The translations under genes were made by a program, and so were the position numbers. A stretch of DNA of 36,149 nt, taken from NCBI GenBank assembly GCA_903928075.1, contig CAIYPD010000124.1, positions 1 to 36,149 of the forward strand. Direction: 5' to 3'. Positions 1 through 8,308 of this stretch are shown here, piece by piece. A model generated the notes under the pieces. That model was given only the letters and a program-made list of their open reading frames with translations. It made no database searches and was not told the origin of the DNA. Each line of letters begins with the position of its first letter. Positions within the stretch are counted from its first letter, which is position 1. The DNA comes from Candidatus Firestoneibacteriota bacterium (GTDB taxonomy: Bacteria; Oederibacteriota; D2-FULL-39-29).

Positions 1-104
1 ACACTTGTCAGCGCTGCTGTTAATGTCGTCTTTCCATGATCAACATGACCGATGGTTCCTACATTTACATGCGGCTTTGTCCTTTCAAATTTTGCCTTAC
101 CCAT
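1..104 (-). CDS. tuf: Elongation factor Tu, N-terminal fragment (runs off the left edge)
   Basis: The GTPase EF-Tu delivers aminoacyl-tRNA to the ribosome. Only the first 34 codons are inside the window; they begin [20 protein letters not shown] and continue into the P-loop HVDHGKTT, which is diagnostic of EF-Tu. The start ATG at 104-102 is preceded by a GGAGGT Shine-Dalgarno sequence about 7 bases upstream. It lies 51 bases downstream of a tRNA-Thr gene on the same strand, a very common bacterial arrangement, and both are probably read from the promoter at 361-389. The remaining roughly 360 codons lie outside the window. Confidence 0.97.
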   Translation of the reverse strand, partial: MGKAKFERTKPHVNVGTIGHVDHGKTTLTAALTS

Positions 105-155
105 ATTGCTTTACCTCCCATGAAATATTTCTTTGTTTTTCTGATAATTATTCAA

Positions 156-229
156 AGCCCACGATCGGGATTGAACCGATGACCTCATCCTTACCAAGGA
201 TGTGCTCTAGCCAACTGAGCTACATGGGC
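156..229 (-). tRNA. tRNA-Thr (anticodon GGT)
   Basis: The minus strand folds as a standard tRNA. The acceptor stem is GCCCATG with CGTGGGC (one G-T pair), the D arm contains AGCTCAGTTGG, and the anticodon stem CATCC/GGATG encloses a loop with GGT at 195-193. The T arm carries GGTTCAATCCC. CCA is not encoded. It sits directly upstream of tuf, the usual place for a Thr tRNA. Confidence 0.96.
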
Positions 230-360
230 AAAATATTTTTTTATAAAATAATCTCATGGTTTTAATTCCATGGATTTCTTAAAATAGTCAAACCAAATAG
301 TAACAAACACAAAAAAATAGAAATAATAAAATAATGTAAAATGTATTTACATGAAGAAGT

Positions 361-389
361 ATTCTATCATTTTTGCCTTCGCGTGTCAA
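361..389 (-). promoter_or_regulatory. Sigma-70-type promoter for tRNA-Thr/tuf
   Basis: On the minus strand a perfect -35 box TTGACA (389-384) is separated by 17 bases from a -10 box TAGAAT (366-361), five of six matches to consensus. Transcription would start near 354, giving a leader of about 125 bases before the tRNA. The strength fits the high expression expected of tuf. The rest of 230-470 is AT-rich and I see no gene in it. Confidence 0.8.
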
Positions 390-470
390 TATTTATATAG
401 CTTTTTAAGGGATTATAGGGAAGGCTGAAAGCCGGACGGGAAGTCTAAATACCTTTAAAAACACCATTAT

Positions 471-1679
471 TTAAAGCTTTTTACGGTTATATGCAGTTTT
501 TACTGCATCAATCACAGTTTTAAGAGGAATATTCTTTTTAATAGAAATACTTTTACAGTCCTCATACTCCGGAGAAACACTCATTATCTTCCCAAAAGCC
601 CGTCCGGTCTTAACTCTTACTTTGCCCCACAGGGTAAGGACGACGCTGATTTCCTTCTCAAGTTTTAACCTGTCCACAGGATACATTCTTAATCCAAAAG
701 TTGCGGTTTCCGAAAAAATAAGCGCAGCAATTTTTTCTACAATACTTTTTTCGCAAATCACTTCCAGCTTGACCGCGGGGCGGTTCTTTTTCATCTGCAT
801 TTGAGTTAAAGAAGCATCCAGAGCCCCGGCATTAAATAATTTTTCCAGCAAAGTATCATAAACAAGCGGAAGCGTATCATCAATGTTGGTTTCTATTACA
901 ATAATATTTTCCCGGACTGAAGTATCCGGCTCTTCTCCCAAAATTATTCTTAAGACATTTGCTTTCCCCGGAAAATTCCGGTCTCCGGCTCCGTAGCCGA
1001 TAGAGTTAATTTTCATATTGATGGCATTTTGACCGTGGTTAATATTATTTTTTTCAAGCACGCCCGAAAGTATAGCCGCGCCGGTCGGAGTCACCAGTTC
1101 ACAGGAAATCTCCGAGATGTAGACCGTCACCGGGGAATTTTTAATTATTTCAATTGTGGCCGGAGCCGGATTTGAGAGTTCACCGTGTGAACTTTTAATT
1201 ACGGCATTGCCGCCAAGATTTACCGGCGAAGAAAAGTATTTATTTACGCCGAGTTCTTTGAAACAAAGCAGAGCACCAATAACGTCAATAATGGTGTCAA
1301 CATTTCCCAGCTCGTGAAAATGAATATCCTTAATAGGCTCCCCGTGTATCTTTGATTCCGCCTTTGCTATGGTAAGGAATATTTCCCGGGCTTTTTCTTT
1401 AATCTTATTATCTATGCCTGCATTTTTTACAAAACGGTCAATTTCCGTATATTTACTATGCTCATGATGGTGAGAATGCGAATGAGTATGAACACTGACC
1501 TTGGAAGCAGAGATACCCGCCTTAACAACCTTTGAACAGGTTATTTTATAATTGTGCAGTTTTAAGTTCTTAAGTTCAGAAACTAAATATTTAAACGGGA
1601 CACCGGCATCAACGCAGGCGCCAAGAACCATATCTCCGGAGATCCCGGAGGCACAATCAAAGTAAAGAGTATTTTCCAT
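471..1679 (-). CDS. larC: LarC family protein: nickel insertion step of the Ni-pincer cofactor (DUF111)
   Basis: LarC inserts nickel into pyridinium-3,5-bisthiocarboxylic acid mononucleotide to make the cofactor of lactate racemase and related isomerases. The 402-residue protein opens with the family signature FDCASGISGDMVLGA and has a His-rich metal-binding stretch at about residues 64-74 (HTHSHSHHHEH). It also has the conserved HFHELGNVDTIIDV segment and ends in the usual C-terminal half. It is a single open frame, unlike the Lactobacillus gene that needs a programmed frameshift. larA, larB and larE are not in the window, so the client enzyme is unknown. It starts one base after the DUF116 stop and is probably the last gene of the operon. 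Confidence 0.9.
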   Translation of the reverse strand: MENTLYFDCASGISGDMVLGACVDAGVPFKYLVSELKNLKLHNYKITCSKVVKAGISASKVSVHTHSHSHHHEHSKYTEIDRFVKNAGIDNKIKEKAREIFLTIAKAESKIHGEPIKDIHFHELGNVDTIIDVIGALLCFKELGVNKYFSSPVNLGGNAVIKSSHGELSNPAPATIEIIKNSPVTVYISEISCELVTPTGAAILSGVLEKNNINHGQNAINMKINSIGYGAGDRNFPGKANVLRIILGEEPDTSVRENIIVIETNIDDTLPLVYDTLLEKLFNAGALDASLTQMQMKKNRPAVKLEVICEKSIVEKIAALIFSETATFGLRMYPVDRLKLEKEISVVLTLWGKVRVKTGRAFGKIMSVSPEYEDCKSISIKKNIPLKTVIDAVKTAYNRKKL

Positions 1680-1680
1680 T

Positions 1681-2430
1681 CTAACTCCCGGTTAAGAATT
1701 TATCTACAGCTTCTTTTAGCCCGGCAACACTTGCGCGGGTATTAATACATGGCCCTTCCGGCCTTTCATTAATAATGCCGAGAACCTCGCACCCGGGCAC
1801 ATCAAATATTCCACTAACTAATTCCCGTTCGCAGGCAACGGCAATGATAGCTTTCGGACGGAGTTTGTCAACCAGGGCTCGGGCCTGACTGCCGCCGGTG
1901 ACCAGGGCAACTTTAATACGGAGGGGGCTCACTATTTCCCGTATCTCTTTTACATCGCATTTGCCGCAGGATATACAATTTTCCAAATTGTTAACTATAT
2001 TGTATTTGCATTCATTATTTTGAATACACCTTGGCAGCAAGACCAGAAGCTCTTCCGGTTTAACGGTCGTTTTTTTTAATCCCAACAGGGAGGCGCTTAA
2101 AGCAATGAAAGACCTTTCAAATTGTTCTTTTACACCCAGAACTTTTGCAATAAAAGCCGCCAACCCGTAAAGCAAGCCGGAAAGAGGGCGGTTTATTTTT
2201 ATAGGCAGCATAATATTTTTCTTTAAGGCAAGCGCTGTAGAATTAAGCAGCAGATTAAACAACACAAGCACAAACAGGAGCAGGAGCGGAAACAGCGAAA
2301 GCACAAGCCAGGTGCTCTTAACTGCGGCAGCCATGACAAATAATAACGCAGCTATAAATAAAAGAGCTGAAAGAAAAAAAAGCAGGAGACAGAGCAGTGC
2401 CGGCCTTTTTTTAGAAATCAAATCTGACAC
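1681..2430 (-). CDS. DUF116 family membrane/cysteine protein, function unknown
   Basis: This 249-residue protein has two strongly hydrophobic N-terminal segments (about residues 10-37 and 39-66), then a cytosolic-type domain with a cysteine cluster (LPRCIQNNEC, then ENCISCGKC at about residues 150-160). The C-terminal half contains VALVTGGSQARALV, AVACERELVSGI and the conserved RPEGPC. This architecture matches DUF116 proteins, which have no established biochemical role; the CxxCxxC pattern suggests a metal or Fe-S site. Its start overlaps the end of the upstream barrel-type gene by 20 bases, indicating translational coupling, and larC follows after one base. An association with nickel-cofactor or metal metabolism is only suggested by position. 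Confidence 0.75.
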   Translation of the reverse strand: MSDLISKKRPALLCLLLFFLSALLFIAALLFVMAAAVKSTWLVLSLFPLLLLFVLVLFNLLLNSTALALKKNIMLPIKINRPLSGLLYGLAAFIAKVLGVKEQFERSFIALSASLLGLKKTTVKPEELLVLLPRCIQNNECKYNIVNNLENCISCGKCDVKEIREIVSPLRIKVALVTGGSQARALVDKLRPKAIIAVACERELVSGIFDVPGCEVLGIINERPEGPCINTRASVAGLKEAVDKFLTGS

Positions 2431-2893
2431 CCAGCCCCCCGTAGAAAGTTAAACCCATTGCCGGAGTTATAGCCAACGCGGGTGCTACTTCAATATACAA
2501 ATCAAAGGGGTTTACCAAATATTCAACCCCGACAGGCAGACGCGCGCCCAAACCCATTGAATTGGTGGTCCAGAAGGAAATATATGCTCCCCCTCCGTAA
2601 TAAAAAACCAAATCTCCGCTATTTAGTTCTTTTGACAGGTCCCTTAAAAGCTCATAGTTATGGAGCAAGTAATCTGCATGTACATATAGAGTCCTTGTCT
2701 GCCCCAGGGAAAGCACACCGTCAAACGCCGTTTCTTTATTGTTCCAAAGTTTTACCGATATCCCCAGAGGATCTCCCACCACTATCCCCGCGCCGACTCT
2801 TTCAAATTTTATTTCACCGTCAGCCTTTCCTTTCGCAAAAGTAAGAGACCCGAAAACCAGACAAAGAACGACTGCCGTAAATAATGTTTTCAT
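2411..2893 (-). CDS. Small secreted/outer-membrane beta-barrel-type protein, unknown function
   Basis: I do not recognise the family. The 160-residue product has a clear signal peptide (MKTLFTAVVLCLVFGSLTFA, cleavage expected after Ala20). The rest alternates hydrophobic and polar residues with many aromatics and glycines (for example DLVFYYGGGAYISFW and MGLTFYGGLGVRFDF) and ends in Phe, as expected for a small outer-membrane barrel of six to eight strands. It lies 10 bases after apt and overlaps the DUF116 gene. Alternatively it may be a soluble periplasmic beta-sandwich. No ligand can be inferred. Confidence 0.65.
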   Translation of the reverse strand: MKTLFTAVVLCLVFGSLTFAKGKADGEIKFERVGAGIVVGDPLGISVKLWNNKETAFDGVLSLGQTRTLYVHADYLLHNYELLRDLSKELNSGDLVFYYGGGAYISFWTTNSMGLGARLPVGVEYLVNPFDLYIEVAPALAITPAMGLTFYGGLGVRFDF

Positions 2894-2903
2894 AAATCCG
2901 CCT

Positions 2904-3419
2904 TTAGTATTTTATGTGGGACTTAATTTCATAGCCCTTTAATTTGCCGCGCCCGTTTAAAAACGAGAGCTCTATCAGAAACGCCAGAGCTTTTACTTTT
3001 CCGCCAAGCTTTTCTACAAGTTTAGTCACTGCCTCGGCGGTGCCGCCTGTTGCCAGCACATCATCCAGGATAAGCACCCTGTCCCCTTTTTTTATAGCAT
3101 CCTGATGCATTTCCAGTTTATCCTTGCCGTATTCAAGCGAAAAGGACTGGCTTATGGTCTTTCTTGGAAGTTTACCGGGTTTTCGCACCGGGACAAAACC
3201 GGCTTTTAATCTTAATGCAACAGGGACCCCGAATAAAAATCCTCTGGATTCCATCGCTACCACTTTATTTATCTTAAGTTTTTTGAGTTCTTTTACCCAG
3301 AGATCAATTACATGGGCAAGCGCTTTGGGATTTAAAAGCAGCGGTGTTATGTCTTTGAAAATTATACCTTTTTTCGGAAATCCGGGAACATCAATGATGC
3401 TTTTTCTTACATTTTTCAT
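2904..3419 (-). CDS. apt: Adenine phosphoribosyltransferase
   Basis: Converts adenine and PRPP to AMP and pyrophosphate in purine salvage. The PRPP-binding loop VLILDDVLATGGTAEA (about residues 113-128) is intact, and the N-terminal region DVPGFPKKGIIFKDITPLL is typical of Apt. I chose the ATG at 3419-3417 because AGGAGG lies just upstream and it gives 171 residues, the family norm. The open frame extends 19 codons further (to 3476) and would overlap the DUF47 stop, but that extension is not Apt-like. It is probably cotranscribed with the phosphate genes upstream. Confidence 0.93.
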   Translation of the reverse strand: MKNVRKSIIDVPGFPKKGIIFKDITPLLLNPKALAHVIDLWVKELKKLKINKVVAMESRGFLFGVPVALRLKAGFVPVRKPGKLPRKTISQSFSLEYGKDKLEMHQDAIKKGDRVLILDDVLATGGTAEAVTKLVEKLGGKVKALAFLIELSFLNGRGKLKGYEIKSHIKY

Positions 3420-3472
3420 TTTGCCCTCCTTTTCACCTGTGTTGATTTTTTGACGCCGAATTAAGTAACGAC

Positions 3473-4075
3473 TCAAGCCGTTTTTACCACAATACCGGAA
3501 ATAAGATTTGCTACACCATCAACACGGTCACCGGCGTTACTCAGATGCCGGTAAATCTCACGGGTTTTCATCATACCAACAACATCCGTACCGTTAAATA
3601 AGTCTTTTAAAGCATCCCGATAAGTCAGTTCAATCTGATTTTCAAGTTTTTTTGCCCGCAAAGCATGTTCATTTGAAATATTGGGATTCTCTTTCAGCCT
3701 GCCGACCGCATCCTTTATCTCGAGAGTTGCTTTAACAAGCAGCCCGGTCATCTTGACAAGGTGGGGATTTGTTTTTATCTCAAGTAGCTGCATTTCATCT
3801 ACGGTACTCTTCCCGTAGTCTATTATATCGTCAATCTCACGCGAAAGGTCAAAAAGATCCTCCCTGTCTATAGGAGTGGCAAAAGTTTTGTTCAACTCAT
3901 CAATTAAAGTCCGGCGCACGCTATCTGCTTCCCGTTCTATATCAAAAACCTTTTTTGCCAGGTCTTCCGCGGGGGCCTGAATATATTTTTCGAGAGCATA
4001 CATCCCTTCAAGCGTTTTGACAGACTGCTCTGAAAGTATCCCGAATAAATCTACTTTTTTTCTGAAAAGCGGCAT
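3473..4075 (-). CDS. DUF47/PhoU-like partner of the Pit phosphate transporter
   Basis: A 200-residue, largely helical cytosolic protein of the DUF47 family, which is found beside pit-type transporters and is thought to modulate them. It begins MPLFRKKVDLFGILSEQS and contains the conserved acidic segments TPIDREDLFDLSREIDDIIDY and IEREADSVRRTLIDEL, which in PhoU-like proteins form metal-binding E/DxxxD helices. The ATG at 4075 is preferred over an in-frame ATG seven codons upstream because AGGGGTGG sits at the right distance. It follows the transporter gene after 52 bases. Confidence 0.88.
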   Translation of the reverse strand: MPLFRKKVDLFGILSEQSVKTLEGMYALEKYIQAPAEDLAKKVFDIEREADSVRRTLIDELNKTFATPIDREDLFDLSREIDDIIDYGKSTVDEMQLLEIKTNPHLVKMTGLLVKATLEIKDAVGRLKENPNISNEHALRAKKLENQIELTYRDALKDLFNGTDVVGMMKTREIYRHLSNAGDRVDGVANLISGIVVKTA

Positions 4076-4127
4076 AACCACCCCTTTTGCCGGCAAGTCC
4101 TTCCGCCGGAAAATCTTTTTATCGCAC

Positions 4128-5114
4128 CTATATTTTAATGTATATTATAGCATAATAAAAAGCAATAGCAATACCGCCGGATAACGGCAGAGTAAGAACC
4201 CAGGACAAAACGATGTCCGTTACGATATTCCACCTGACTCTGTTTAAACCTACACTGCTGCCGGCTCCAATTACGGAAGAAGATACCACATGAGTGGTGG
4301 AAACCGGACCGCCCAGTAACGCGGCCGTGAAAATAACGGCAGCTGAAGAAAACTGAATGCCCAGGCCATGAATGGGGCTTATCTTGAATATTTTTGAGCC
4401 CAGGGTCTTCATTATTTTAACCCCGCCGGTTAAGATGCCCAGGGCTAAAGCAAAAGAACAAAGCAGTTTTACCCAAAGAGGGACAGAAAAAGATCCTTGT
4501 AGTCCGCAGGTTATAAGAGCAATTACAATTATTCCCATTGATTTCTGGGCATCATTCCCGCCATGACTGACGGCAAGGAAAACGGAAGCAGGTATTTGCA
4601 TAATTTTTAATATCTTATTTACTTTCGGAGTAGTGTTTTCTGTCAGGAGGAAAAGCAATTTCATGACAATAAAAGTAATAACAAATCCCAGAAGCGGTGA
4701 AGTAAGCAGAATTAAAAATATTTTTATCACGCCTGCAGTATGAATTTTATCAATACCCGAAGAAACAGCGACCGCCCCGATAAGCCCGCCCAGCAAAGCG
4801 TGAGAGGAACTCGAGGGCCGGCCGAGGAGTTGCGTAATCAGGTTCCAGGAAATAGCGCCAAGAACAGCCGCGTAAAGTATCTTTAAATTAATAACCGAGG
4901 GATCAAATAACCCGCTGCCGATTGTTTTTGCGACTGCCGTGCCTAGCAGAAAGGGCCCAAGAAATTCAAAAATCGCAGCCAGTAGAAGCGCGGAGCCCAA
5001 AGACATAGAACGCGAGGAGACCATGGAAGCGACAATGTTCCCGGAATCATTCATGCCGTTGATATAGTCATAGATCAGAACTATTAGCAACAGAATAATA
5101 AAAGCCGCGCTCAA
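4128..5114 (-). CDS. pit: Inorganic phosphate transporter, PiT family
   Basis: A 328-residue inner-membrane carrier with about ten hydrophobic helices in two inverted halves. Each half carries the PiT signature: YDYINGMNDSGNIVASMV near residue 20 and SHGGNDAQKSMGIIVIAL near residue 190. Conserved RPSSSSHALLGG and GGPVSTTHVVSSSVIGAG loops, which bind phosphate and the coupling ion, are also present. PiT proteins import metal-phosphate or phosphate with H+ or Na+. The start ATG overlaps the tsaD stop (ATGA-type), and the DUF47 partner follows. The length is at the short end for the family, without the central insert of E. coli PitA. Confidence 0.93.
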   Translation of the reverse strand: MSAAFIILLLIVLIYDYINGMNDSGNIVASMVSSRSMSLGSALLLAAIFEFLGPFLLGTAVAKTIGSGLFDPSVINLKILYAAVLGAISWNLITQLLGRPSSSSHALLGGLIGAVAVSSGIDKIHTAGVIKIFLILLTSPLLGFVITFIVMKLLFLLTENTTPKVNKILKIMQIPASVFLAVSHGGNDAQKSMGIIVIALITCGLQGSFSVPLWVKLLCSFALALGILTGGVKIMKTLGSKIFKISPIHGLGIQFSSAAVIFTAALLGGPVSTTHVVSSSVIGAGSSVGLNRVRWNIVTDIVLSWVLTLPLSGGIAIAFYYAIIYIKI

Positions 5115-6112
5115 AGGGTTAAACCCGGGTCAGCATTTAGATCATAATCACAAAATTCTTTTCTCTGATACTTTAAATATCCTGCAAGTGCTATCATGGC
5201 CCCGTTATCCGTACATAATTTACTTGAAGGGAAAAACAGCTCTATTCCCTCCTTTTTCCCTCTCTTGACAAACTCTGCACAGATAGTTTTATTGGCAATA
5301 ACTCCCCCGCCTAAAACAATCCTTTTTATCCTGTTTTTTGCCGCTACGGCAAAGGTCTTATTAAGAAGCGCCGCAATAACAGCGTCTTGAAAGCCGGCGC
5401 ATAAAGAATTATTATCGGTATTTTTACCGCTGTTCTTGAAATTACGCACTGCAGTCTTTAAACCGGAGAAGGAAAAATCAAAACTGCCGTCTTTCATAAC
5501 TGCCTCTGGAAATTTGACTCCAAAAGTGGCCAGGTTAGCCAGTTTTTCCACCTTCGGACCTCCGGGGTACCCGAGATCAAGAAGTTTGGCAACCTTATCA
5601 AATACCTCACCGACGGCATCATCCCGGGTTTGGCCTATTATGGAATATTCCCCGAAGCCGGAAACTTTAACAAGTTCGGTATGCCCGCCCGAAACAATTA
5701 AAGCAATGAAAGGAAATTTGAAACTTTGCCCCTCGAGGAGGCTGGAAAAGATATGCCCTTCCAGATGATTTACTCCTATTAAAGGTATTTTATAAACATA
5801 AGAAATAGCTTTTGCGGCTTCTATGCCCACCAGGAGAGAACCAACAAGTCCGGGTCCATAGGTAACAGCAACACCGTAAAGGTCTTCAAATTGTAACCCG
5901 GCTTGTTTTAGGGCTTCACCTACTACTATATATATGTTCTCGAGATGGCTTCTGGACGCAAGTTCCGGCACTACTCCGCCAAACTCACTGTGAATTTTTA
6001 TCTGAGAAGAAACAACATTTGAAAGGATTTTACTGCCGCCCTGAACAATCCCGGCAGAGGTATCATCACAGGAGGTTTCTATGCCAATAATTACAGGCTC
6101 AGGCTTTGCCAA
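5111..6112 (-). CDS. tsaD: tRNA N6-threonylcarbamoyladenosine transferase TsaD
   Basis: TsaD transfers the threonylcarbamoyl group onto A37 of ANN-decoding tRNAs with TsaB and TsaE. The 333-residue protein has the N-terminal ASKHA nucleotide-fold motif [14 protein letters not shown] (residues 10-23), the metal-binding HLEGH (His116 and His120) and the late [11 protein letters not shown] and TDNGAMIA motifs. Its start overlaps the end of serS by 14 bases and its stop overlaps pit by 4 bases. The other TsaBCE components are not in the window. Confidence 0.96.
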   Translation of the reverse strand: MAKPEPVIIGIETSCDDTSAGIVQGGSKILSNVVSSQIKIHSEFGGVVPELASRSHLENIYIVVGEALKQAGLQFEDLYGVAVTYGPGLVGSLLVGIEAAKAISYVYKIPLIGVNHLEGHIFSSLLEGQSFKFPFIALIVSGGHTELVKVSGFGEYSIIGQTRDDAVGEVFDKVAKLLDLGYPGGPKVEKLANLATFGVKFPEAVMKDGSFDFSFSGLKTAVRNFKNSGKNTDNNSLCAGFQDAVIAALLNKTFAVAAKNRIKRIVLGGGVIANKTICAEFVKRGKKEGIELFFPSSKLCTDNGAMIALAGYLKYQRKEFCDYDLNADPGLTL

Positions 6113-7379
6113 CTGAAATTTTCTCCATACCGCCCATATAAGACCTTAAAACTTCAGGTATAAGTATATCCCCGTTTTCCTGCTGGTAGTTTTCAATTAT
6201 CGCCGCCATGGTTCTTCCGACTGCAAGCCCTGAACCATTAAGAGTATGCAGAAATTCTGTTTTTCCCGTAGCCTTTCTCTTGAATTTAATATTGGCTCTT
6301 CGCGCCTGAAAGTCCGTACAATTGCTGCAGGAAGATATTTCCTTGTAAGCATTCAATCCCGGCATCCAGACTTCAAGATCGTAAGTTTTAGCCGACACAA
6401 AGCCCATATCACCCGTACAAAGTTGAATTACCCTGTAGGGAAGTTTCAATTTTTTCAATATTTCCTCAGCCTGAAGCGTCAAACTCTCAAGTTCAAGAAA
6501 TGAGGTTTCGGGGGTAGTAAACTTGAAGAGCTCAACCTTATCAAACTGATGAACCCTTATCAAACCTTTCAAGTCCTTGCCGTAAGAACCGGCTTCTCTT
6601 CTAAAACAGGCAGAATAAGCGGCATAAAGAAAAGGCAGCTGGCCCTCTGGAACTATTTCATCTCTGTGCATATTTGTGAGTGGAACCTCTGCCGTAGGAA
6701 TAAGATATAGGTCGTCCTCGGAACATTTATAAGCTTCATCGGCAAATTTAGGCAGCTGGCCGCTGGCTTGCATTGATTTTCCGTTCACAAGGTAAGGGGG
6801 AAAGATTTCCGTAAAGCCGGCGCTTGTATGGGTATCCAGCATAAAATTAATTATTGCGCGCTCCAGTCTTGCCCCGGCATTTTTTAAAATTACAAATCTT
6901 GAAGCCGCAATCTTAACGGCCTTTTCAAAGTCAAAAATACCGAGCGCTTCCCCTACTTCCCAGTGGGTCTTTGGTGCAAAAGCATACTTTGGAATATCTC
7001 CTATGGTCCTTACTACCGGATTAGCTTTTTCATCTTTTCCGACCGGCACACTTTTATCCGGAATATTAGGCAGGAGCAGCATCGCCTCACTGAGTTTCTT
7101 ATCCACACCGGCGAGACTTCCGTCAAGTACTAATATTTTTTCATTTATTTTGCCTACTTCTGCCATCTTGAAGGAAGCATCCTGTTTTTCCCGTTTGAGC
7201 TTACCTATTTCCTCGGATTGCTTGTTCTTGGCAGATTTGAGCGCTTCAACTTCCTGGATTATTTTTCTGCGTTCTTCGTCTAAGGCAATAATACCCGAAA
7301 GATCTATCTTTGAGCTTCTATTATTTAAAGACAGCTCGACAAGTTCTCTATTTTCTCTAATTAGTTTTATATCCAGCAT
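6099..7379 (-). CDS. serS: Seryl-tRNA synthetase
   Basis: Charges tRNA-Ser and tRNA-Sec with serine. The 426-residue protein has the expected N-terminal antiparallel coiled-coil arm (about residues 30-100, rich in E/K/L). The class II core follows, with motif 2 ([20 protein letters not shown]) and motif 3 ([19 protein letters not shown]). The start [15 protein letters not shown] is the standard SerRS N-terminus. The bactofilin gene ends 15 bases upstream, and the tsaD start lies within the last codons. Confidence 0.97.
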   Translation of the reverse strand: MLDIKLIRENRELVELSLNNRSSKIDLSGIIALDEERRKIIQEVEALKSAKNKQSEEIGKLKREKQDASFKMAEVGKINEKILVLDGSLAGVDKKLSEAMLLLPNIPDKSVPVGKDEKANPVVRTIGDIPKYAFAPKTHWEVGEALGIFDFEKAVKIAASRFVILKNAGARLERAIINFMLDTHTSAGFTEIFPPYLVNGKSMQASGQLPKFADEAYKCSEDDLYLIPTAEVPLTNMHRDEIVPEGQLPFLYAAYSACFRREAGSYGKDLKGLIRVHQFDKVELFKFTTPETSFLELESLTLQAEEILKKLKLPYRVIQLCTGDMGFVSAKTYDLEVWMPGLNAYKEISSCSNCTDFQARRANIKFKRKATGKTEFLHTLNGSGLAVGRTMAAIIENYQQENGDILIPEVLRSYMGGMEKISVGKA

Positions 7380-7394
7380 AGCTTTTCCGGAGAC

Positions 7395-7802
7395 CTAAAC
7401 CTGATTTTTTTTGGATTCTTTTTCAGGAATCTCGTGAATTTCATCTTTAGCACTGCCCGTCATTTCACAATGACCTTCAAAAATCCCGCCTTCCGCAATT
7501 GTAACCGACGGAGATTTTATATTCCCCATAACCTGACCGCCGTCTATAACTTCAACCTTTTCCCCGGCCAAAATATTACCGGTAATTTTCCCGCCAATAA
7601 TAATATTCTTAGCGGCTATATCACCATTAATTACACTTTCCCTGCCCAAAACCACATCCCCATCCACAGAGATATTACCTTCTATCTTTCCGTCTATCCG
7701 TATTGTGTCCTTGGATTTGATATCACCCTTTACTTCAGCCTGGGACCCGATTATACTGTCTACTCTGCCATATTTTTCGTCTCTCATTCCAAACATAGCC
7801 AT
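7395..7802 (-). CDS. Bactofilin (polymer-forming cytoskeletal protein)
   Basis: Bactofilins polymerise without nucleotide into filaments that place cell-wall or polar machinery. The 135-residue protein has a short charged N-terminus, a central domain of about 90 residues built of repeated G-x-I/V-x-G-[DN]-I turns (VKGDIKSKDTIRIDGKIEGN onward), and a short charged tail. That is the right-handed beta-helix pattern of the family. GGGAG precedes the ATG at 7802. It appears to be the first gene of the serS-larC run; no convincing promoter was found directly upstream. No LytM/M23 peptidase partner is adjacent. Confidence 0.92.
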   Translation of the reverse strand: MAMFGMRDEKYGRVDSIIGSQAEVKGDIKSKDTIRIDGKIEGNISVDGDVVLGRESVINGDIAAKNIIIGGKITGNILAGEKVEVIDGGQVMGNIKSPSVTIAEGGIFEGHCEMTGSAKDEIHEIPEKESKKNQV

Positions 7803-7910
7803 TCTCCCAGGAACTTTATCCCCTGTTGTCTTTTGGTTAACAATTGTTGTGAGTTGGCGCTAATTTAGATTTGCTAAGAAAAACAGACCGCAATCGCTTA
7901 GTATCTTTCT

Positions 7911-7967
7911 TCTATTATCTATTTTCTATTGTTCGATTGCTCTATAAAATTTTGTCGAACAAAATTT
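7911..7967. repeat. 57-bp direct repeat, copy 1 (AT-rich, ends in a hairpin)
   Basis: The stretch starting TCTATTATCTATTTTCTATT is repeated 125 bases further on. The first 44 bases are identical, followed by two mismatches and a shared GAACAAAATTT. Its end forms a 9-bp stem (AAATTTTGT/ACAAAATTT on the minus strand). The 8-base CGCAATCG at 7889-7896 is also repeated at the same offset (8014-8021). It is noncoding on both strands. Confidence 0.85.
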
Positions 7968-8035
7968 GCTTTTAATTACCGCTTTTTGAGCAATAGACAA
8001 TGGAGCAATAGAACGCAATCGTCAAGTATTTCTCG

Positions 8036-8092
8036 TCTATTATCTATTTTCTATTGTTCGATTGCTCTATAAAATTTTGCTGAACAAAATTT
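8036..8092. repeat. 57-bp direct repeat, copy 2, abutting a tRNA 3'-end duplicate
   Basis: The second copy of the 7911-7967 repeat, offset exactly 125 bases. On the minus strand its hairpin (AAAATTTTG, 5-base loop, CAAAATTTT) lies immediately downstream of the tRNA-like 3' end at 8094-8124, so it could act as an AT-rich transcript end. Between the copies (7989-8021) is a partial inverted relative of the same text (GAGCAATAGACAATGGAGCA). Confidence 0.85.
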
Positions 8093-8093
8093 T

Positions 8094-8124
8094 ATGGGCC
8101 CTGTAGGGTTCGAACTACCACCAA
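8094..8124 (-). repeat. Degenerate duplicate of the 3' end of the CAT tRNA (possible att scar or decayed tRNA)
   Basis: On the plus strand GGGCCCTGTAGGGTTCGAAC repeats the 3' terminal region of the intact tRNA at 8310-8340 (GGGCCCGGTAGGGTTCGAAC) in the same orientation, 216 bases away, and about 27 of 31 bases match. Its minus-strand 3' end AGGGCCCA would pair perfectly with the GGGCCCT 5' acceptor strand of the intact tRNA, better than that tRNA's own CGGGCCC. No D arm or anticodon arm is present beside it. Confidence 0.7.
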
Positions 8125-8260
8125 GTCGCTTTGCTCCCCAATAGGGGTTTACACCCCTGATGGCGTCTCGCCAACGAAGTTGGCGGACTGTTCACCCCTC
8201 TAAAACGAAGGGGCCGCTGAACATCCCCTTCAACCCCTTGTTGGTCGTAGGTTCAGTCTT
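8125..8260. other. Hairpin-rich GC island between the two tRNA 3' ends
   Basis: This noncoding stretch is far richer in G+C than its surroundings. It holds several potential stems: CCCC/GGGG around 8138-8157, CGCCAAC/GTTGGCG at 8169-8185, CCCCT/AGGGG around 8195-8213, and AGGGG/CCCCTT pairings up to 8238. At 8239-8254 GTTGGTCGTAGGTTC is an inverted copy of the tRNA variable-loop/T-arm sequence. I recognise no RNA family in it. Confidence 0.5.
8166..8187. repeat. Palindromic element, copy 1 of 3
   Basis: On the minus strand TCCGCC, AACTTCGTT, GGCGAGA forms a perfect 7-bp stem (CGCCAAC/GTTGGCG) with a 3-base loop. The outer TCCGCC and GGCG-AGA ends recur at 14481-14504 and 28530-28546. This copy is in the GC island beside the CAT tRNA. 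Confidence 0.55.
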
Positions 8261-8308
8261 CTTTTCTTTTTATTAGTTATCAGCAATCAGCAATTAGCTA
8301 TTTATTTA

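Noticed and set aside
5-265. 86-codon plus-strand open frame at the left edge
   Set aside because: It lies antisense to the EF-Tu start and tRNA-Thr, has no Shine-Dalgarno sequence and no recognisable protein pattern.
7868-8300. CRISPR array
   Set aside because: Only two copies of the 57-bp repeat exist, spacing and repeat length are wrong for an array, and no cas gene is in the window.
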